Part shown: in pieces, positions 16,821-25,480 of the stretch
Position numbering within the stretch: the first letter of the stretch is position 1
Layout of the letters: every line of letters starts with the position of its first letter
Source: Robiginitalea aurantiaca
GTDB lineage: Bacteria; Bacteroidota; Bacteroidia; Flavobacteriales; Flavobacteriaceae
Length of the DNA stretch: 64,000 bases
Direction: 5' to 3'
NCBI RefSeq assembly: GCF_030380815.1
Contig: NZ_JAUDUY010000003.1
Coordinates: forward strand, 310,001 to 374,000
Position numbers and translations under genes: made by a program
Notes under the pieces: model-generated
Told to the model about the DNA's origin: nothing
Seen by the model: only the letters and a program-made list of their open reading frames with translations
Databases searched by the model: none

Positions 16821-17507
16821 ATGAAAAAGCAGGACATCAAAATTCTTCTGGTGGATGACGAGCCCGATATCCTGGAGATCCTGAGTTATAATCTATCTGC
16901 TGCCGGATACCAGGTGTTTACTGCGAAGAACGGGGCAGAGGGTGTTGAAAAGGCGAAGAAAATATCACCCAATCTCATCATTCTGGATGTGATGATGCCT
17001 GAAATGGATGGGATTGAAGCTTGTGAACTCATTCGAAAATCGAAGGGTTTGGAAGATACCATTATCGCATTTCTTACAGCAAGGGGGGAGGATTACTCCC
17101 AGGTAGCCGGTTTTGAGGCAGGTGCTGATGATTATATCACAAAACCTATCAAACCCAAAGTTTTTCTCAGCAAGGTGAAGTCTCTGTTGCGAAGACTGAA
17201 GAAAGCAGAAGAGGAGTCCACTGAGGTCTTGAAGGTGGGTGATCTTGTGATCAACAGGGAAGAGTATAAAGTGATCAATGGCGGACAGGAACTCATCCTG
17301 CCCAGAAAGGAATTTGAATTGCTCGCCCTTTTGGCATCCAAACCGGATAAAGTCTTCAAAAGGGAAGTTATCCTGGATAAAGTCTGGGGACAGGAAGTGG
17401 TGGTGGGAGGCCGGACCATCGACGTTCACATTCGAAAATTGCGGGAGAAAATAGGGGAATCTCATTTTAAGACCGTAAAAGGCGTGGGATATAAGTATGT
17501 TCAATAA
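16821..17507 (+). CDS. OmpR/PhoB-type response regulator
   Basis: A 228-residue regulator. The receiver domain (1-120) carries acidic Asp12-Asp13, phospho-acceptor Asp56 in LIILDVMMPEMDG, and Lys107-type ITKPIKP. A winged-helix DNA-binding domain follows (about 135-228), with LILPRKEFELLALLASKP and GRTIDVHIRKLREKIG. It overlaps the following histidine-kinase gene by one base (TAATG), so the two form one operon. The signal is unknown. It resembles PhoB/RprY-type regulators of Bacteroidota. Confidence 0.93.
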   Translation: MKKQDIKILLVDDEPDILEILSYNLSAAGYQVFTAKNGAEGVEKAKKISPNLIILDVMMPEMDGIEACELIRKSKGLEDTIIAFLTARGEDYSQVAGFEAGADDYITKPIKPKVFLSKVKSLLRRLKKAEEESTEVLKVGDLVINREEYKVINGGQELILPRKEFELLALLASKPDKVFKREVILDKVWGQEVVVGGRTIDVHIRKLREKIGESHFKTVKGVGYKYVQ

Positions 17508-18571
17508 TGGCCATTCAACTCCGTAAATCCTATCGGTTTGCTTTTCGGTCATCTCTCTATATAACCTTGGCCCTGGCTCTGGGCGGTTTCCTCATCCTCT
17601 ATTTTCTGGACCTTCTGGGGGCTTATTGGCATTGGTACATCCTGTGCATGCTTATCACTTTTCTGATTTGCTTTGTAATCCTTCAGGTTCGCGTCGAGAA
17701 GTTTATCTACAGGCGAATTAAACAGATTTACGACGATGTATCCCTTTTGGAAACGACCTCCTTTACCTCGGGTCCGATTACAACGGATATGAAAACACTG
17801 ACGGCCGAAATCGAAAAGTTTGCCAAGGACAAAAAAATCGAAATTGATACCCTGAAAATCCGTGAGGAATACCGCAAGGAGTTTCTGGGTAATGTATCTC
17901 ACGAACTCAAGACACCGCTTTTTACGGTGCAGGGATACATCCATACGCTACTGGATGGGGCACTTCAGGATAAGAAGGTGCGAAAAAAGTATTTACAACG
18001 TGCCGCAAAAGGAGTTGAAAGGCTCATATATATTATCAAGGACCTTGATCTGATTACAAAGTTGGAAATTGGGGAGCTCCATCTGGAAATAGAGGAGTTC
18101 GACATCATTGAACTTATTCAAAATGTCTTTGACCTTCTCGAGATGAAGGCCGCCAAGATGCGAATTTCACTGGTCTTTGATATGGAGTATACCGAACCGA
18201 TCCTCGTAAGGGCTGATAAGGAGAAAATTCAACAGGTCTTAACCAATTTACTTGTCAATTCCATTAAGTACGGCCACGAGGACGGAACCACTGAGGTGAG
18301 TGTGGAAAACCTGATCAAGAACAAGGTGATAGTAAGGGTTACCGATAATGGAGAAGGCATCGCGGAACAGCACCTTACCAGGCTTTTTGAAAGGTTTTAC
18401 AGGGTAGACAAGAGCGGAAGTCGACGGGAAGGAGGATCTGGCCTGGGGCTGGCCATCGTAAAGCATATCATCGAGGCCCATAACGAGAAAATATATGTGG
18501 AAAGCGTGGTCGATGTGGGGTCTGAGTTTTCGTTTACGCTTGAAAAGGCAGTCGAAACTGAGGCCACCTGA
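17507..18571 (+). CDS. Sensor histidine kinase
   Basis: A 354-residue membrane kinase. Two hydrophobic helices (about 17-36 and 42-62) lie close together with almost no periplasmic loop. A linker helix follows, then the dimerisation domain with His132 in FLGNVSHELKTPL, and a HATPase domain with N box LVNSIKYG, DNGEGI, and the G box GSGLGLAIVKHI. The lack of an extracytoplasmic sensor suggests it reads a membrane or cytoplasmic cue (PhoR-like). It pairs with the preceding response regulator through a one-base overlap. Confidence 0.93.
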   Translation: MAIQLRKSYRFAFRSSLYITLALALGGFLILYFLDLLGAYWHWYILCMLITFLICFVILQVRVEKFIYRRIKQIYDDVSLLETTSFTSGPITTDMKTLTAEIEKFAKDKKIEIDTLKIREEYRKEFLGNVSHELKTPLFTVQGYIHTLLDGALQDKKVRKKYLQRAAKGVERLIYIIKDLDLITKLEIGELHLEIEEFDIIELIQNVFDLLEMKAAKMRISLVFDMEYTEPILVRADKEKIQQVLTNLLVNSIKYGHEDGTTEVSVENLIKNKVIVRVTDNGEGIAEQHLTRLFERFYRVDKSGSRREGGSGLGLAIVKHIIEAHNEKIYVESVVDVGSEFSFTLEKAVETEAT

Positions 18572-18593
18572 GTTCCGGGATCACCTATTTTAG

Positions 18594-18601
18594 TAGTTTT
18601 G
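18594..18601 (+). promoter_or_regulatory. -7 box for trmB
   Basis: TAGTTTTG fits TAnnTTTG and ends 31 bases before the trmB start. A -33 element is not clear. Confidence 0.45.
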
Positions 18602-18631
18602 TAGGCTTTTAGTTACAACTTATATGGCGTT

Positions 18632-19309
18632 ATGGGTTCCAAAAACAAACTGAAACGTTTCAGGGACAATGCATCCTTTAAAAATGTGATCCAACCGGAA
18701 CGCGATGAGGTTCTCCGGGGAGACTTTGAACTTCGAAACCGTTGGGAGTCATTTTTTGGCAATGCGAACCCGATTGTTTTGGAACTTGGTTGTGGTAAGG
18801 GGGAATACACTCTTGCACTGTCAGAACAGAATCCGGACAAGAACTACATTGGCGTGGATATTAAGGGAGCGCGCATATGGAGCGGAGCTAAAGCGGCTTT
18901 GGAAGACAATCGGTCAAATGTCTGTTTCCTTCGCTCTCAGATTGAACTGATTGATCTGCTGTTCGGTCCGGGGGAGGTAAGTGAGATCTGGATTACATTT
19001 CCCGATCCTCAAATCAAATACAAGCGCACCAAACACCGTATGACCAATTTGAAGTTTATTGAGAAATACAAACACATTCTGGCAAAGGATGGCATTGTGC
19101 ATCTGAAGACGGATAGTGAATTCATGCACGGGTATACCCTGGGCATACTTCATGCTTCAGAGATTCCCGTGATCTATTCAAATCACGATATTTACAACAA
19201 TGGAGGCGCGCCTGAAGAAGTTTTAAGGACGCAAACCTATTACGAGAGCCAATACCTGGAACAGGACAAGCCGATAACCTATTTGTCCTTTAGATTCAAC
19301 CCGGAATGA
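18632..19309 (+). CDS. trmB: tRNA (guanine-N7-)-methyltransferase
   Basis: Methylates N7 of G46 in the variable loop of tRNAs using SAM. The 225-residue protein shows the Rossmann SAM loop VLELGCGKGEYTLAL near 50-64, IGVDIKGARIWSGAK, and the family signature ITFPDPQIKYKRTKHRM near 125-141, followed by LKTDSEFMHGYTL. Length matches the family. The stop overlaps the start of the LysE-type gene by four bases, so the two are probably co-translated. Confidence 0.95.
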   Translation: MGSKNKLKRFRDNASFKNVIQPERDEVLRGDFELRNRWESFFGNANPIVLELGCGKGEYTLALSEQNPDKNYIGVDIKGARIWSGAKAALEDNRSNVCFLRSQIELIDLLFGPGEVSEIWITFPDPQIKYKRTKHRMTNLKFIEKYKHILAKDGIVHLKTDSEFMHGYTLGILHASEIPVIYSNHDIYNNGGAPEEVLRTQTYYESQYLEQDKPITYLSFRFNPE

Positions 19310-19935
19310 CCCACCTGCTCACCCTCTTTTTTGCAACGTTCTCAGCGGCCTTTATGGCTACTGTACCCCCGGGATTGCTGAATATGAATGCGGCTAAAAC
19401 CAGTGTTGAGAAAGGAAAAGTGGCTGGTATAGTCTTTAGTCTTGGCGTCGCTACAACAGTAATGATACAGGCCTATGTAGGTGTCCTGATATCCAAGTAC
19501 CTGTACAGGAACCCTGAGATTATTGTCGGGTTGCAGAAGGCAGCTCTGATTGTTTTTGCCTTTTTCGCATTGTTTTTTTACTTCAAGGCACGCAGGAATA
19601 CTGAAAAACCCATAGACCTGACCTCGGTCAGCCGGAAGAACAGCTTTTTTAAAGGGTTTTTGCTGGCCTCGCTAAACTTCCTGACAATCCCCTACTACAG
19701 TGCCCTGAACGCTATGTGGAACAGTTCGGGCTGGATACAGTTTGCTTTCTGGGATATAGCCATATTTATTTTTGCAGCCGGCTGCGGGTCTTTTACCATG
19801 CTCTATCTCTACACGATCTATTTCAACAAACTCGAATCCCGGAAGAATGCTTTTTCCCGGAATTCAAACTACATCCTGAGCCTGCTGATGCTCATCCTGC
19901 TGGTCATTACACTTATACGGATCTACTATACCTGA
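19306..19935 (+). CDS. LysE-family transporter
   Basis: A 209-residue membrane protein with about six helices. The N-terminal helix contains ATVPPGLLNMNAAKTSVEKG, the usual LysE/RhtB entry motif, and later segments include NFLTIPYYSALNA. The family exports amino acids or small metabolites. The substrate is not deducible. It lies in the trmB operon (ATGA overlap), and the ATL gene starts five bases after its stop. Confidence 0.82.
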   Translation: MTHLLTLFFATFSAAFMATVPPGLLNMNAAKTSVEKGKVAGIVFSLGVATTVMIQAYVGVLISKYLYRNPEIIVGLQKAALIVFAFFALFFYFKARRNTEKPIDLTSVSRKNSFFKGFLLASLNFLTIPYYSALNAMWNSSGWIQFAFWDIAIFIFAAGCGSFTMLYLYTIYFNKLESRKNAFSRNSNYILSLLMLILLVITLIRIYYT

Positions 19936-19940
19936 AGGCC

Positions 19941-20279
19941 ATGGAAAAGGAAGGTTTTTTCGAGCGGGTTTATGCAGTGGTCAGGCAGGTACCCTATGGC
20001 CGGGTCACCTCTTATGGCGCGATAGCCCGTTTCCTGGGAACCGGGGGAAGCGCCCGTATGGTGGGCTGGGCTATGAATAATGCGCATAATCTGGAAGATG
20101 TGCCCGCACATCGGGTGGTAAACCGAAATGGGGTTTTAACCGGCAAGCATCACTTTCCGGGTACCCGATTGATGGAGCAATTACTGGAAAATGAGGGCGT
20201 GAAGATCGTGGACGACCAGGTTGTGGATTTTAAGACCCGTTTCTGGGATCCTTCAGTCGCCCTGGGCAATCGTGATTAA
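19941..20279 (+). CDS. Alkyltransferase-like protein (ATL, MGMT family)
   Basis: A 112-residue DNA-binding protein homologous to the C-terminal domain of O6-methylguanine methyltransferase. It has the base-flipping Tyr26 in RVTSYGAIA, the arginine finger Arg39 in SARMVGWAM, and the active-site segment VPAHRVVNRNG, where the acceptor cysteine of PCHRV is Ala56. ATL proteins bind alkylated guanine without repairing it and hand the lesion to nucleotide-excision repair. The start at 19941 is preferred because an upstream in-frame start would lie deep inside the LysE-type gene. It is the third gene of the trmB unit. Confidence 0.9.
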   Translation: MEKEGFFERVYAVVRQVPYGRVTSYGAIARFLGTGGSARMVGWAMNNAHNLEDVPAHRVVNRNGVLTGKHHFPGTRLMEQLLENEGVKIVDDQVVDFKTRFWDPSVALGNRD

Positions 20280-20350
20280 CCCCTATTTGTTCAGTCGCCC
20301 GACACCGTTTTTGAAGCAGAAGCCTTCTTCCACAATTCAGATCGAAGCCG

Positions 20351-20358
20351 TATCTTTG
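20351..20358 (+). promoter_or_regulatory. -7 box for the mrp-nifU operon
   Basis: TATCTTTG is a strong match to TAnnTTTG and ends 26 bases before the mrp start codon. The -33 element is not clear. Confidence 0.55.
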
Positions 20359-20383
20359 CAGGATAATTCCAAAGCCTCGGACT

Positions 20384-21529
20384 ATGGCGGTATCGCTCGA
20401 TAAAAAAGAGATTTATAAGGCCCTTGAAACGATTACAGTTCCAGGAGAAGGTGGTAATATGGTCGCCACCGGGGCCGTTCGTAATGTGCAGGTCTTCGGG
20501 GATGAAGTTGTTGTGGACATTACCATTAAAAACCCAAGTCTTCAGGCCCGTAAAAAAAGCGAGGTCAGTATCCTGCAGGCCATTCATAAGCACGTTTATG
20601 CGAAAGCCAAGATCACAGTCAATGTGACCGTAGAGGCTGCAACAAAACCCAGGGTGGCCCCGATAAAAGGCAAGGCCATTCCCGGGATACAGAATATCAT
20701 TGCCGTGGCGAGCGGAAAAGGGGGCGTAGGCAAATCTACAGTGACGGCAAACCTGGCTGTAACCCTTGCCAAAATGGGGTTTGAGGTCGGAATTCTGGAC
20801 GCCGATATTTATGGCCCTTCCATCCCTATCATGTTCGATGTGGCGGATGAGAAACCTATCGCTGTATCTATAGACGGTAAGTCCCGGATGCGCCCCGTGG
20901 AAAACTACGGAGTAAAAATGCTTTCAATAGGCTTCTTTACCCAACCCGACCAGGCCGTCATCTGGAGGGGGCCGATGGCTTCAAAGGCTTTGAACCAAAT
21001 GATTTTCGACGCTCATTGGGGTCAGCTGGATTTTCTTCTTGTGGATCTTCCTCCGGGAACGGGGGACATTCATCTGAGTATTATGCAGGCACTCCCCGTT
21101 ACGGGTGCCGTGGTCGTTAGCACGCCCCAGCAGATCGCTTTGGCCGATGCCCGGAAAGGAGTAGCGATGTTCCAACAGGAAGCGATCAGTGTACCGGTTT
21201 TGGGTATTCTTGAAAATATGGCCTATTTCACCCCCGAGGAGTTACCGGATCACAAATATTATATCTTTGGTCAGCACGGAGCCCGAAATCTGGCTGCAGA
21301 TATGGAGATCCCATTTATGGGTGAGATTCCACTGGTGCAGGGGATTAGGGAAGCCGCGGATGTGGGCAGACCTGCAGCCATGCAGAAAGATTCGCTGTCA
21401 TCTCTGGCATTTGAGGAAGCCACAAAAAACATGGTAAGTCAGCTCGTTTTGAGAAACACCAACCTTCCTCCCACGGAAGCGATTAAAATAACCACCATGG
21501 CGGGTTGTGAAGCCGTTAAAAAGAAATGA
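20384..21529 (+). CDS. Mrp/NBP35-family Fe-S cluster carrier ATPase
   Basis: A 381-residue P-loop ATPase that carries and delivers Fe-S clusters. It has an N-terminal MIP18/DUF59 domain (1-85), then the deviant Walker A GKGGVGKS at 111-118, LDADIYGPSIP, and DLPPGTGDIHLS. The CxxC pair seen in many Mrp proteins near ENMAYF is replaced here by a TPEELPDHKYY stretch, and only a single late cysteine (AGCEAVKKK) remains. Other Bacteroidota Mrp proteins look similar in my memory. The end overlaps a NifU-type scaffold gene by four bases. Confidence 0.93.
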   Translation: MAVSLDKKEIYKALETITVPGEGGNMVATGAVRNVQVFGDEVVVDITIKNPSLQARKKSEVSILQAIHKHVYAKAKITVNVTVEAATKPRVAPIKGKAIPGIQNIIAVASGKGGVGKSTVTANLAVTLAKMGFEVGILDADIYGPSIPIMFDVADEKPIAVSIDGKSRMRPVENYGVKMLSIGFFTQPDQAVIWRGPMASKALNQMIFDAHWGQLDFLLVDLPPGTGDIHLSIMQALPVTGAVVVSTPQQIALADARKGVAMFQQEAISVPVLGILENMAYFTPEELPDHKYYIFGQHGARNLAADMEIPFMGEIPLVQGIREAADVGRPAAMQKDSLSSLAFEEATKNMVSQLVLRNTNLPPTEAIKITTMAGCEAVKKK

Positions 21530-21774
21530 GTATGACTTCTGAAGAATTGAAGCAAAAAGTAGAAGATGCGCTGGAGGAAATTCGGCCCTTTCTCCAAAAC
21601 GACGGTGGAGACATCACCCTTGTGGATATAGAGGATGACAGGCTTGTCAAAGTTCGTTTGGAGGGGAACTGCGTTGGATGTTCAGTAAACCAAATGACCC
21701 TGAAAAGCGGGGTCGAGATGACCATAAAGAAGCACGCCCCCCAGATAGAAGAGGTGGTAAATCTCGCTGTTTAA
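21526..21774 (+). CDS. NifU C-terminal-domain Fe-S scaffold protein
   Basis: An 82-residue protein made of one NifU C-terminal domain, with the cluster-binding CVGC (Cys49, Cys52) and the preceding FLQNDGGDITLVDIE pattern. It acts as a scaffold or carrier for Fe-S clusters. The start codon overlaps the mrp stop (ATGA), so the two proteins are likely made together. Fe-S-using proteins follow within 1.5 kb. Confidence 0.93.
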   Translation: MSMTSEELKQKVEDALEEIRPFLQNDGGDITLVDIEDDRLVKVRLEGNCVGCSVNQMTLKSGVEMTIKKHAPQIEEVVNLAV

Positions 21775-21824
21775 CACCGAAGCATTGCCAGATTCTACAG
21801 GAAGGAATTTCTAAGTTTCTATGA

Positions 21825-22886
21825 ATGATTAAGACAGACATACTCATAATTGGAGCTGGCCCTACAGGGCTTTTTGCTGTTTTTGAAGCCGGGCTTTTAC
21901 AGTTAAAGTGCCACCTGATCGATGCTTTGCCCCAGGCAGGAGGACAGCTGGCGGAGATTTATCCCAAAAAACCCATTTACGATATTCCCGGGTTTCCTGA
22001 AGTGATGGCAGGAGAGCTGGTAGCCAACCTGATGGAGCAAATAAAGCCTTTCCAGCCTGGTTTTACGCTGGGTCAACGCGCTGAGACCATTGAAAAACTG
22101 GAAGATGGAACTTTTGTGGTCACGACCAATGAGGGAATACAGCACCATGCTCCCGTGGTAGCCATTGCAGGCGGACTCGGAAGCTTCGAACCCCGGAAAC
22201 CCCTTCTGGAAGGACTTGAGGGGTATGAAGATAAGGGCGTGGCTTACATGATCAGGGATCCGGAGATCTATCGCGATAAGCGGGTGCTGATCGCAGGTGG
22301 GGGTGACTCTGCCCTGGACTGGAGTATATTCCTGGCCGGGGTGGCACGTGAAGTTACCCTGGTGCACCGACGGAATGAATTCAGGGGTGCCCTGGACTCG
22401 GTCGAGAAGGTACAGGAACTAAAAAACCTGGGTAAAATCCGACTGATAACACCTGCGGAGGTTGTGCAGGTAGCGGGAAAAGATAAACTCGAAAGCGTGC
22501 TGGTCCGCCGGAATTCGGATCCCGAAGAGGATATTCTCGTGGAGCTGGATGCGTTTATTCCATTATTCGGTTTGTCTCCCAAACTCGGGCCAATCTCAAA
22601 CTGGGGTCTTGAAATTGAAAAGAATGCGATTAAGGTGGATAACACCCTGGACTACCAAACGAACATACCCGGTATTTATGCCATTGGGGATGTCAATACC
22701 TATCCCGGAAAGCTTAAACTCATCCTTTGCGGATTCCATGAGGCGACCTTAATGTGCCAAAGTGCCTACCAGCGGATTCACCCGGAGAAGCGTTACGTGA
22801 TGAAATACACCACGGTTGGGGGCGTAACCGGATTTGACGGTAGTAAGAAGGAGGCTCCCAAAGCAGTGGTAAAGGCAATCGATTAA
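21825..22886 (+). CDS. Thioredoxin-reductase-like ferredoxin--NADP+ reductase
   Basis: A 353-residue flavoprotein with the FAD motif IIGAGPTGLFAVFEAG (8-23), the ferredoxin-reductase-like FEARKPLLEG region, and an NADPH loop IAGGGDSALDW near 155. The late FAD segment IYAIGDVNTYPGK is also present. There is no redox CxxC as in thioredoxin reductase, which fits the TrxR-like FNR group. It follows nifU by 50 bases and precedes a 2Fe-2S ferredoxin by 18 bases, its obvious electron partner. Confidence 0.9.
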   Translation: MIKTDILIIGAGPTGLFAVFEAGLLQLKCHLIDALPQAGGQLAEIYPKKPIYDIPGFPEVMAGELVANLMEQIKPFQPGFTLGQRAETIEKLEDGTFVVTTNEGIQHHAPVVAIAGGLGSFEPRKPLLEGLEGYEDKGVAYMIRDPEIYRDKRVLIAGGGDSALDWSIFLAGVAREVTLVHRRNEFRGALDSVEKVQELKNLGKIRLITPAEVVQVAGKDKLESVLVRRNSDPEEDILVELDAFIPLFGLSPKLGPISNWGLEIEKNAIKVDNTLDYQTNIPGIYAIGDVNTYPGKLKLILCGFHEATLMCQSAYQRIHPEKRYVMKYTTVGGVTGFDGSKKEAPKAVVKAID

Positions 22887-22904
22887 TCAAATGCGCCTAG
22901 TGTC

Positions 22905-23234
22905 ATGAGTGATATTCAGATAAGCATAACAGATCGGGAAGGTGTCGTGCACGCCGTTGAGGCTCCCACAGATATGAATATGAACCTGATGGAGCTCGTG
23001 CGCGCCTACGAACTGGCACCCGAGGGAACCATCGGGGTTTGCGGGGGCATGGCCATGTGCGCTTCCTGTCAGTGCTATGTGTTAACCGGGCACGCCCTTC
23101 CTGAAAAATCTGACGAAGAAGAGGCCATGCTTTCCGAAGCGTTTTACGTTAAGGAAAACAGCCGTTTGGGTTGCCAGATTGCTCTCAAACCCGAATTGGA
23201 AGGCCTGAGCGTGGCGCTTGCTCCAGAGAGTTAA
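22905..23234 (+). CDS. 2Fe-2S ferredoxin (adrenodoxin type)
   Basis: A 109-residue ferredoxin with cluster ligands Cys46, Cys52, Cys55 (GVCGGMAMCASC) and Cys90 (SRLGCQIAL), in the C-x5-C-x2-C...C spacing of the adrenodoxin/ISC type. It carries electrons from the preceding reductase to an unidentified acceptor, possibly Fe-S assembly given the mrp and nifU genes upstream. An extra cysteine at position 57 lies next to the cluster loop. Confidence 0.92.
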   Translation: MSDIQISITDREGVVHAVEAPTDMNMNLMELVRAYELAPEGTIGVCGGMAMCASCQCYVLTGHALPEKSDEEEAMLSEAFYVKENSRLGCQIALKPELEGLSVALAPES

Positions 23235-23289
23235 TAGGGGGTTCTTTTAGGTTTTTTGGGTATCTTCCTCCGCAAAACTGACCTTCCTG

Positions 23290-25470
23290 ATGAAAACATG
23301 TTATTTTATTGTATTCCTGACACTTGTGTTAGCATGTGGTGATGCCCCTGTGGACCCTGAGGTTCAATCCTGGGAAGAACAAGCAGCCCGCGTGACGATT
23401 ATCCGGGACGATTTTGGCGTCCCACATGTATACGGTAAAACCGATGCCGATGCGGTATTTGGCTTGCTGTATGCACAGTGTGAAGACGATTTTAACCGGG
23501 TGGAACAGAACTATATCTGGGCCATTGGGCGCCTGGCTGAAATTGAGGGTGAGGAGGCTCTATACAGCGACCTCAGAGCCCGGCTTTTTATGTCAAAGGA
23601 AGCGGCCATTGCCGCCTATGAAAACAGTCCGGACTGGTTAAAGGAGTTGTGCGATGCCTTTGCAGACGGGATTAATTACTACCTCCATACCCATCCCGAA
23701 GTCACCCCCAAACTCCTTACGCGTTTTGAACCCTGGATGCCTATGTATTTCAGTGAAGGGTCTATTGGCGGGGATATCGAGCGGATCAGTACCCGAAAAC
23801 TGCAGGCGTACTACGAAGAAGGCATTTCCTTCCCGGAGGCCGAATCCTTGGAAATAGAAAAAAGGGAGGCTGAACTGGAACCCCAGGGATCTAATGGTAT
23901 CGCCATAGACGGTTCCCTGACGGAATCGGGTAACGCCATGCTCCTGATTAACCCGCACACCTCTTTCTATTTCAGAGGGGAGGTTCATATGGTGAGTGAA
24001 GAAGGCCTCAATGCCTACGGGGCAGTTACCTGGGGACAGTTTTTTATCTATCAGGGATTCAATGAGAAAACGGGCTGGATGCATACCTCCACCTATACAG
24101 ATGTTTTGGATGAATTTGTCGAGACGATTACCGAAGTTGAAGGTGCGCCCCTTTACCAGTACGGGGAGGAACTCAGGCCTGTCCGCACTTCAGAGATTAC
24201 ACTTTCGTACACATCCGGTGATGGTTTGCTCCAGCGGACGTTCCCGGCTTACCACACCCATCACGGACCGATTACGCATCAATTCGATGGCAAACCTGTG
24301 GCCACGGCCATGATGTGGGATCCGGCACGGGCGCTGGAGCAGTCATTTATCCGAACCAAACAGGATTCATATGCCGGATTCAGGCAGATGATGGATATTC
24401 GTACAAACTCATCGAATAATACGGTGTACGCCGATGCAGACGGTAACATCGCATACTTCCATGGGAATTTTATCCCAAGGCGGGACCCATCTATTAACTA
24501 TAGGCTTCCTGTGGATGGCAGCAACCCGGCTACAGACTGGCAGGGCTTGCATTCAGTGGATGAGAGTATCTTGGTATTTAACCCATCCAATGGCTGGATT
24601 CAGAATTGCAATTCCACACCCTATACCTCGGCCCTGGAGCATAGCCCGAAGCGGGGTGCGTATCCGAATTATATGTCTGCCGATCGCGAAAATTTCAGGG
24701 GAGTTCACGCTATTGACCTTTTAAAGGAAGCTTCGGATCTTACCCTCGATAAATTAATCGATCTGGCATACGACCCGCGCCTCCCTGCTTTTGAAGCCCT
24801 GATCCCCGGCCTTATAGAGGCCTACGACAGGCAGCAGAACCCGGAGCCCGGGCTAGAGGCGGCTATCGACACCTTACGGCAGTGGAATTTCAGGACTTCT
24901 GAAGGTTCCGTGGCAATGACCCTGGCGCATTTTTATGGCACCTCGTATGGGCGTACAGACAATCGCCCGCCTGGCTTGAGCGATATGGAGTTAATGCAGT
25001 ACCTGGGTTCTGAATCCCCGGATGCTGAGCGGCTATCTGCCTTTAGGGAGGTACTGGAAACCCTGACCAGGGACTTTGGCCAGTGGTCAACACCCTGGGG
25101 AGAGGTCAATCGGTACCAGCGAATCAATGGCGACATCCGACAGCCCTTTGACGATTCCAAACCGAGCATACCCATAGGGTTTGCTTCCGGACGTTGGGGA
25201 GCCCTTGCCGCATATGGTGCGAGATACAACAACAACACCAAACGCATTTATGGAACCCGGGGTAACAGTTTTGTAGCAGTCGTGGAATTCGGAGAGAAGG
25301 TACGCGCCAAATCTATTTTGGCAGGAGGCCAGAGTGGTGATCCCGAATCGCCCCATTTCGATGACCAGTCGGAGCGATATGCCAAGGCAAAGTTTAAGGA
25401 TGTCCCCTTTTACGAAGCAGATGTGCGCTCCAGAGCGCAGGAGGAATATCAACCGGGCAAGAGAAAGTAG
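23290..25470 (+). CDS. Penicillin acylase-family lipoprotein (Ntn hydrolase)
   Basis: A 726-residue exported amidase. The signal peptide ends in a lipobox (LTLVLAC, Cys16). The proprotein has the usual alpha part, then the autocleavage site with nucleophile Ser201 in EPQGSNGIAIDGS and a large beta part. The beta part includes NPHTSFYFRGEVHMV, YHTHHGPI, SNNTVYADADGNIAYFHGNF and a late asparagine region (NGWIQNCN). Family members hydrolyse penicillins, acyl-homoserine lactones or other N-acyl amides. The substrate is unknown. It faces the secreted-protein gene at 25481 with 10 bases between stops. Confidence 0.9.
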   Translation: MKTCYFIVFLTLVLACGDAPVDPEVQSWEEQAARVTIIRDDFGVPHVYGKTDADAVFGLLYAQCEDDFNRVEQNYIWAIGRLAEIEGEEALYSDLRARLFMSKEAAIAAYENSPDWLKELCDAFADGINYYLHTHPEVTPKLLTRFEPWMPMYFSEGSIGGDIERISTRKLQAYYEEGISFPEAESLEIEKREAELEPQGSNGIAIDGSLTESGNAMLLINPHTSFYFRGEVHMVSEEGLNAYGAVTWGQFFIYQGFNEKTGWMHTSTYTDVLDEFVETITEVEGAPLYQYGEELRPVRTSEITLSYTSGDGLLQRTFPAYHTHHGPITHQFDGKPVATAMMWDPARALEQSFIRTKQDSYAGFRQMMDIRTNSSNNTVYADADGNIAYFHGNFIPRRDPSINYRLPVDGSNPATDWQGLHSVDESILVFNPSNGWIQNCNSTPYTSALEHSPKRGAYPNYMSADRENFRGVHAIDLLKEASDLTLDKLIDLAYDPRLPAFEALIPGLIEAYDRQQNPEPGLEAAIDTLRQWNFRTSEGSVAMTLAHFYGTSYGRTDNRPPGLSDMELMQYLGSESPDAERLSAFREVLETLTRDFGQWSTPWGEVNRYQRINGDIRQPFDDSKPSIPIGFASGRWGALAAYGARYNNNTKRIYGTRGNSFVAVVEFGEKVRAKSILAGGQSGDPESPHFDDQSERYAKAKFKDVPFYEADVRSRAQEEYQPGKRK

Positions 25471-25480
25471 GAACTGGGCT

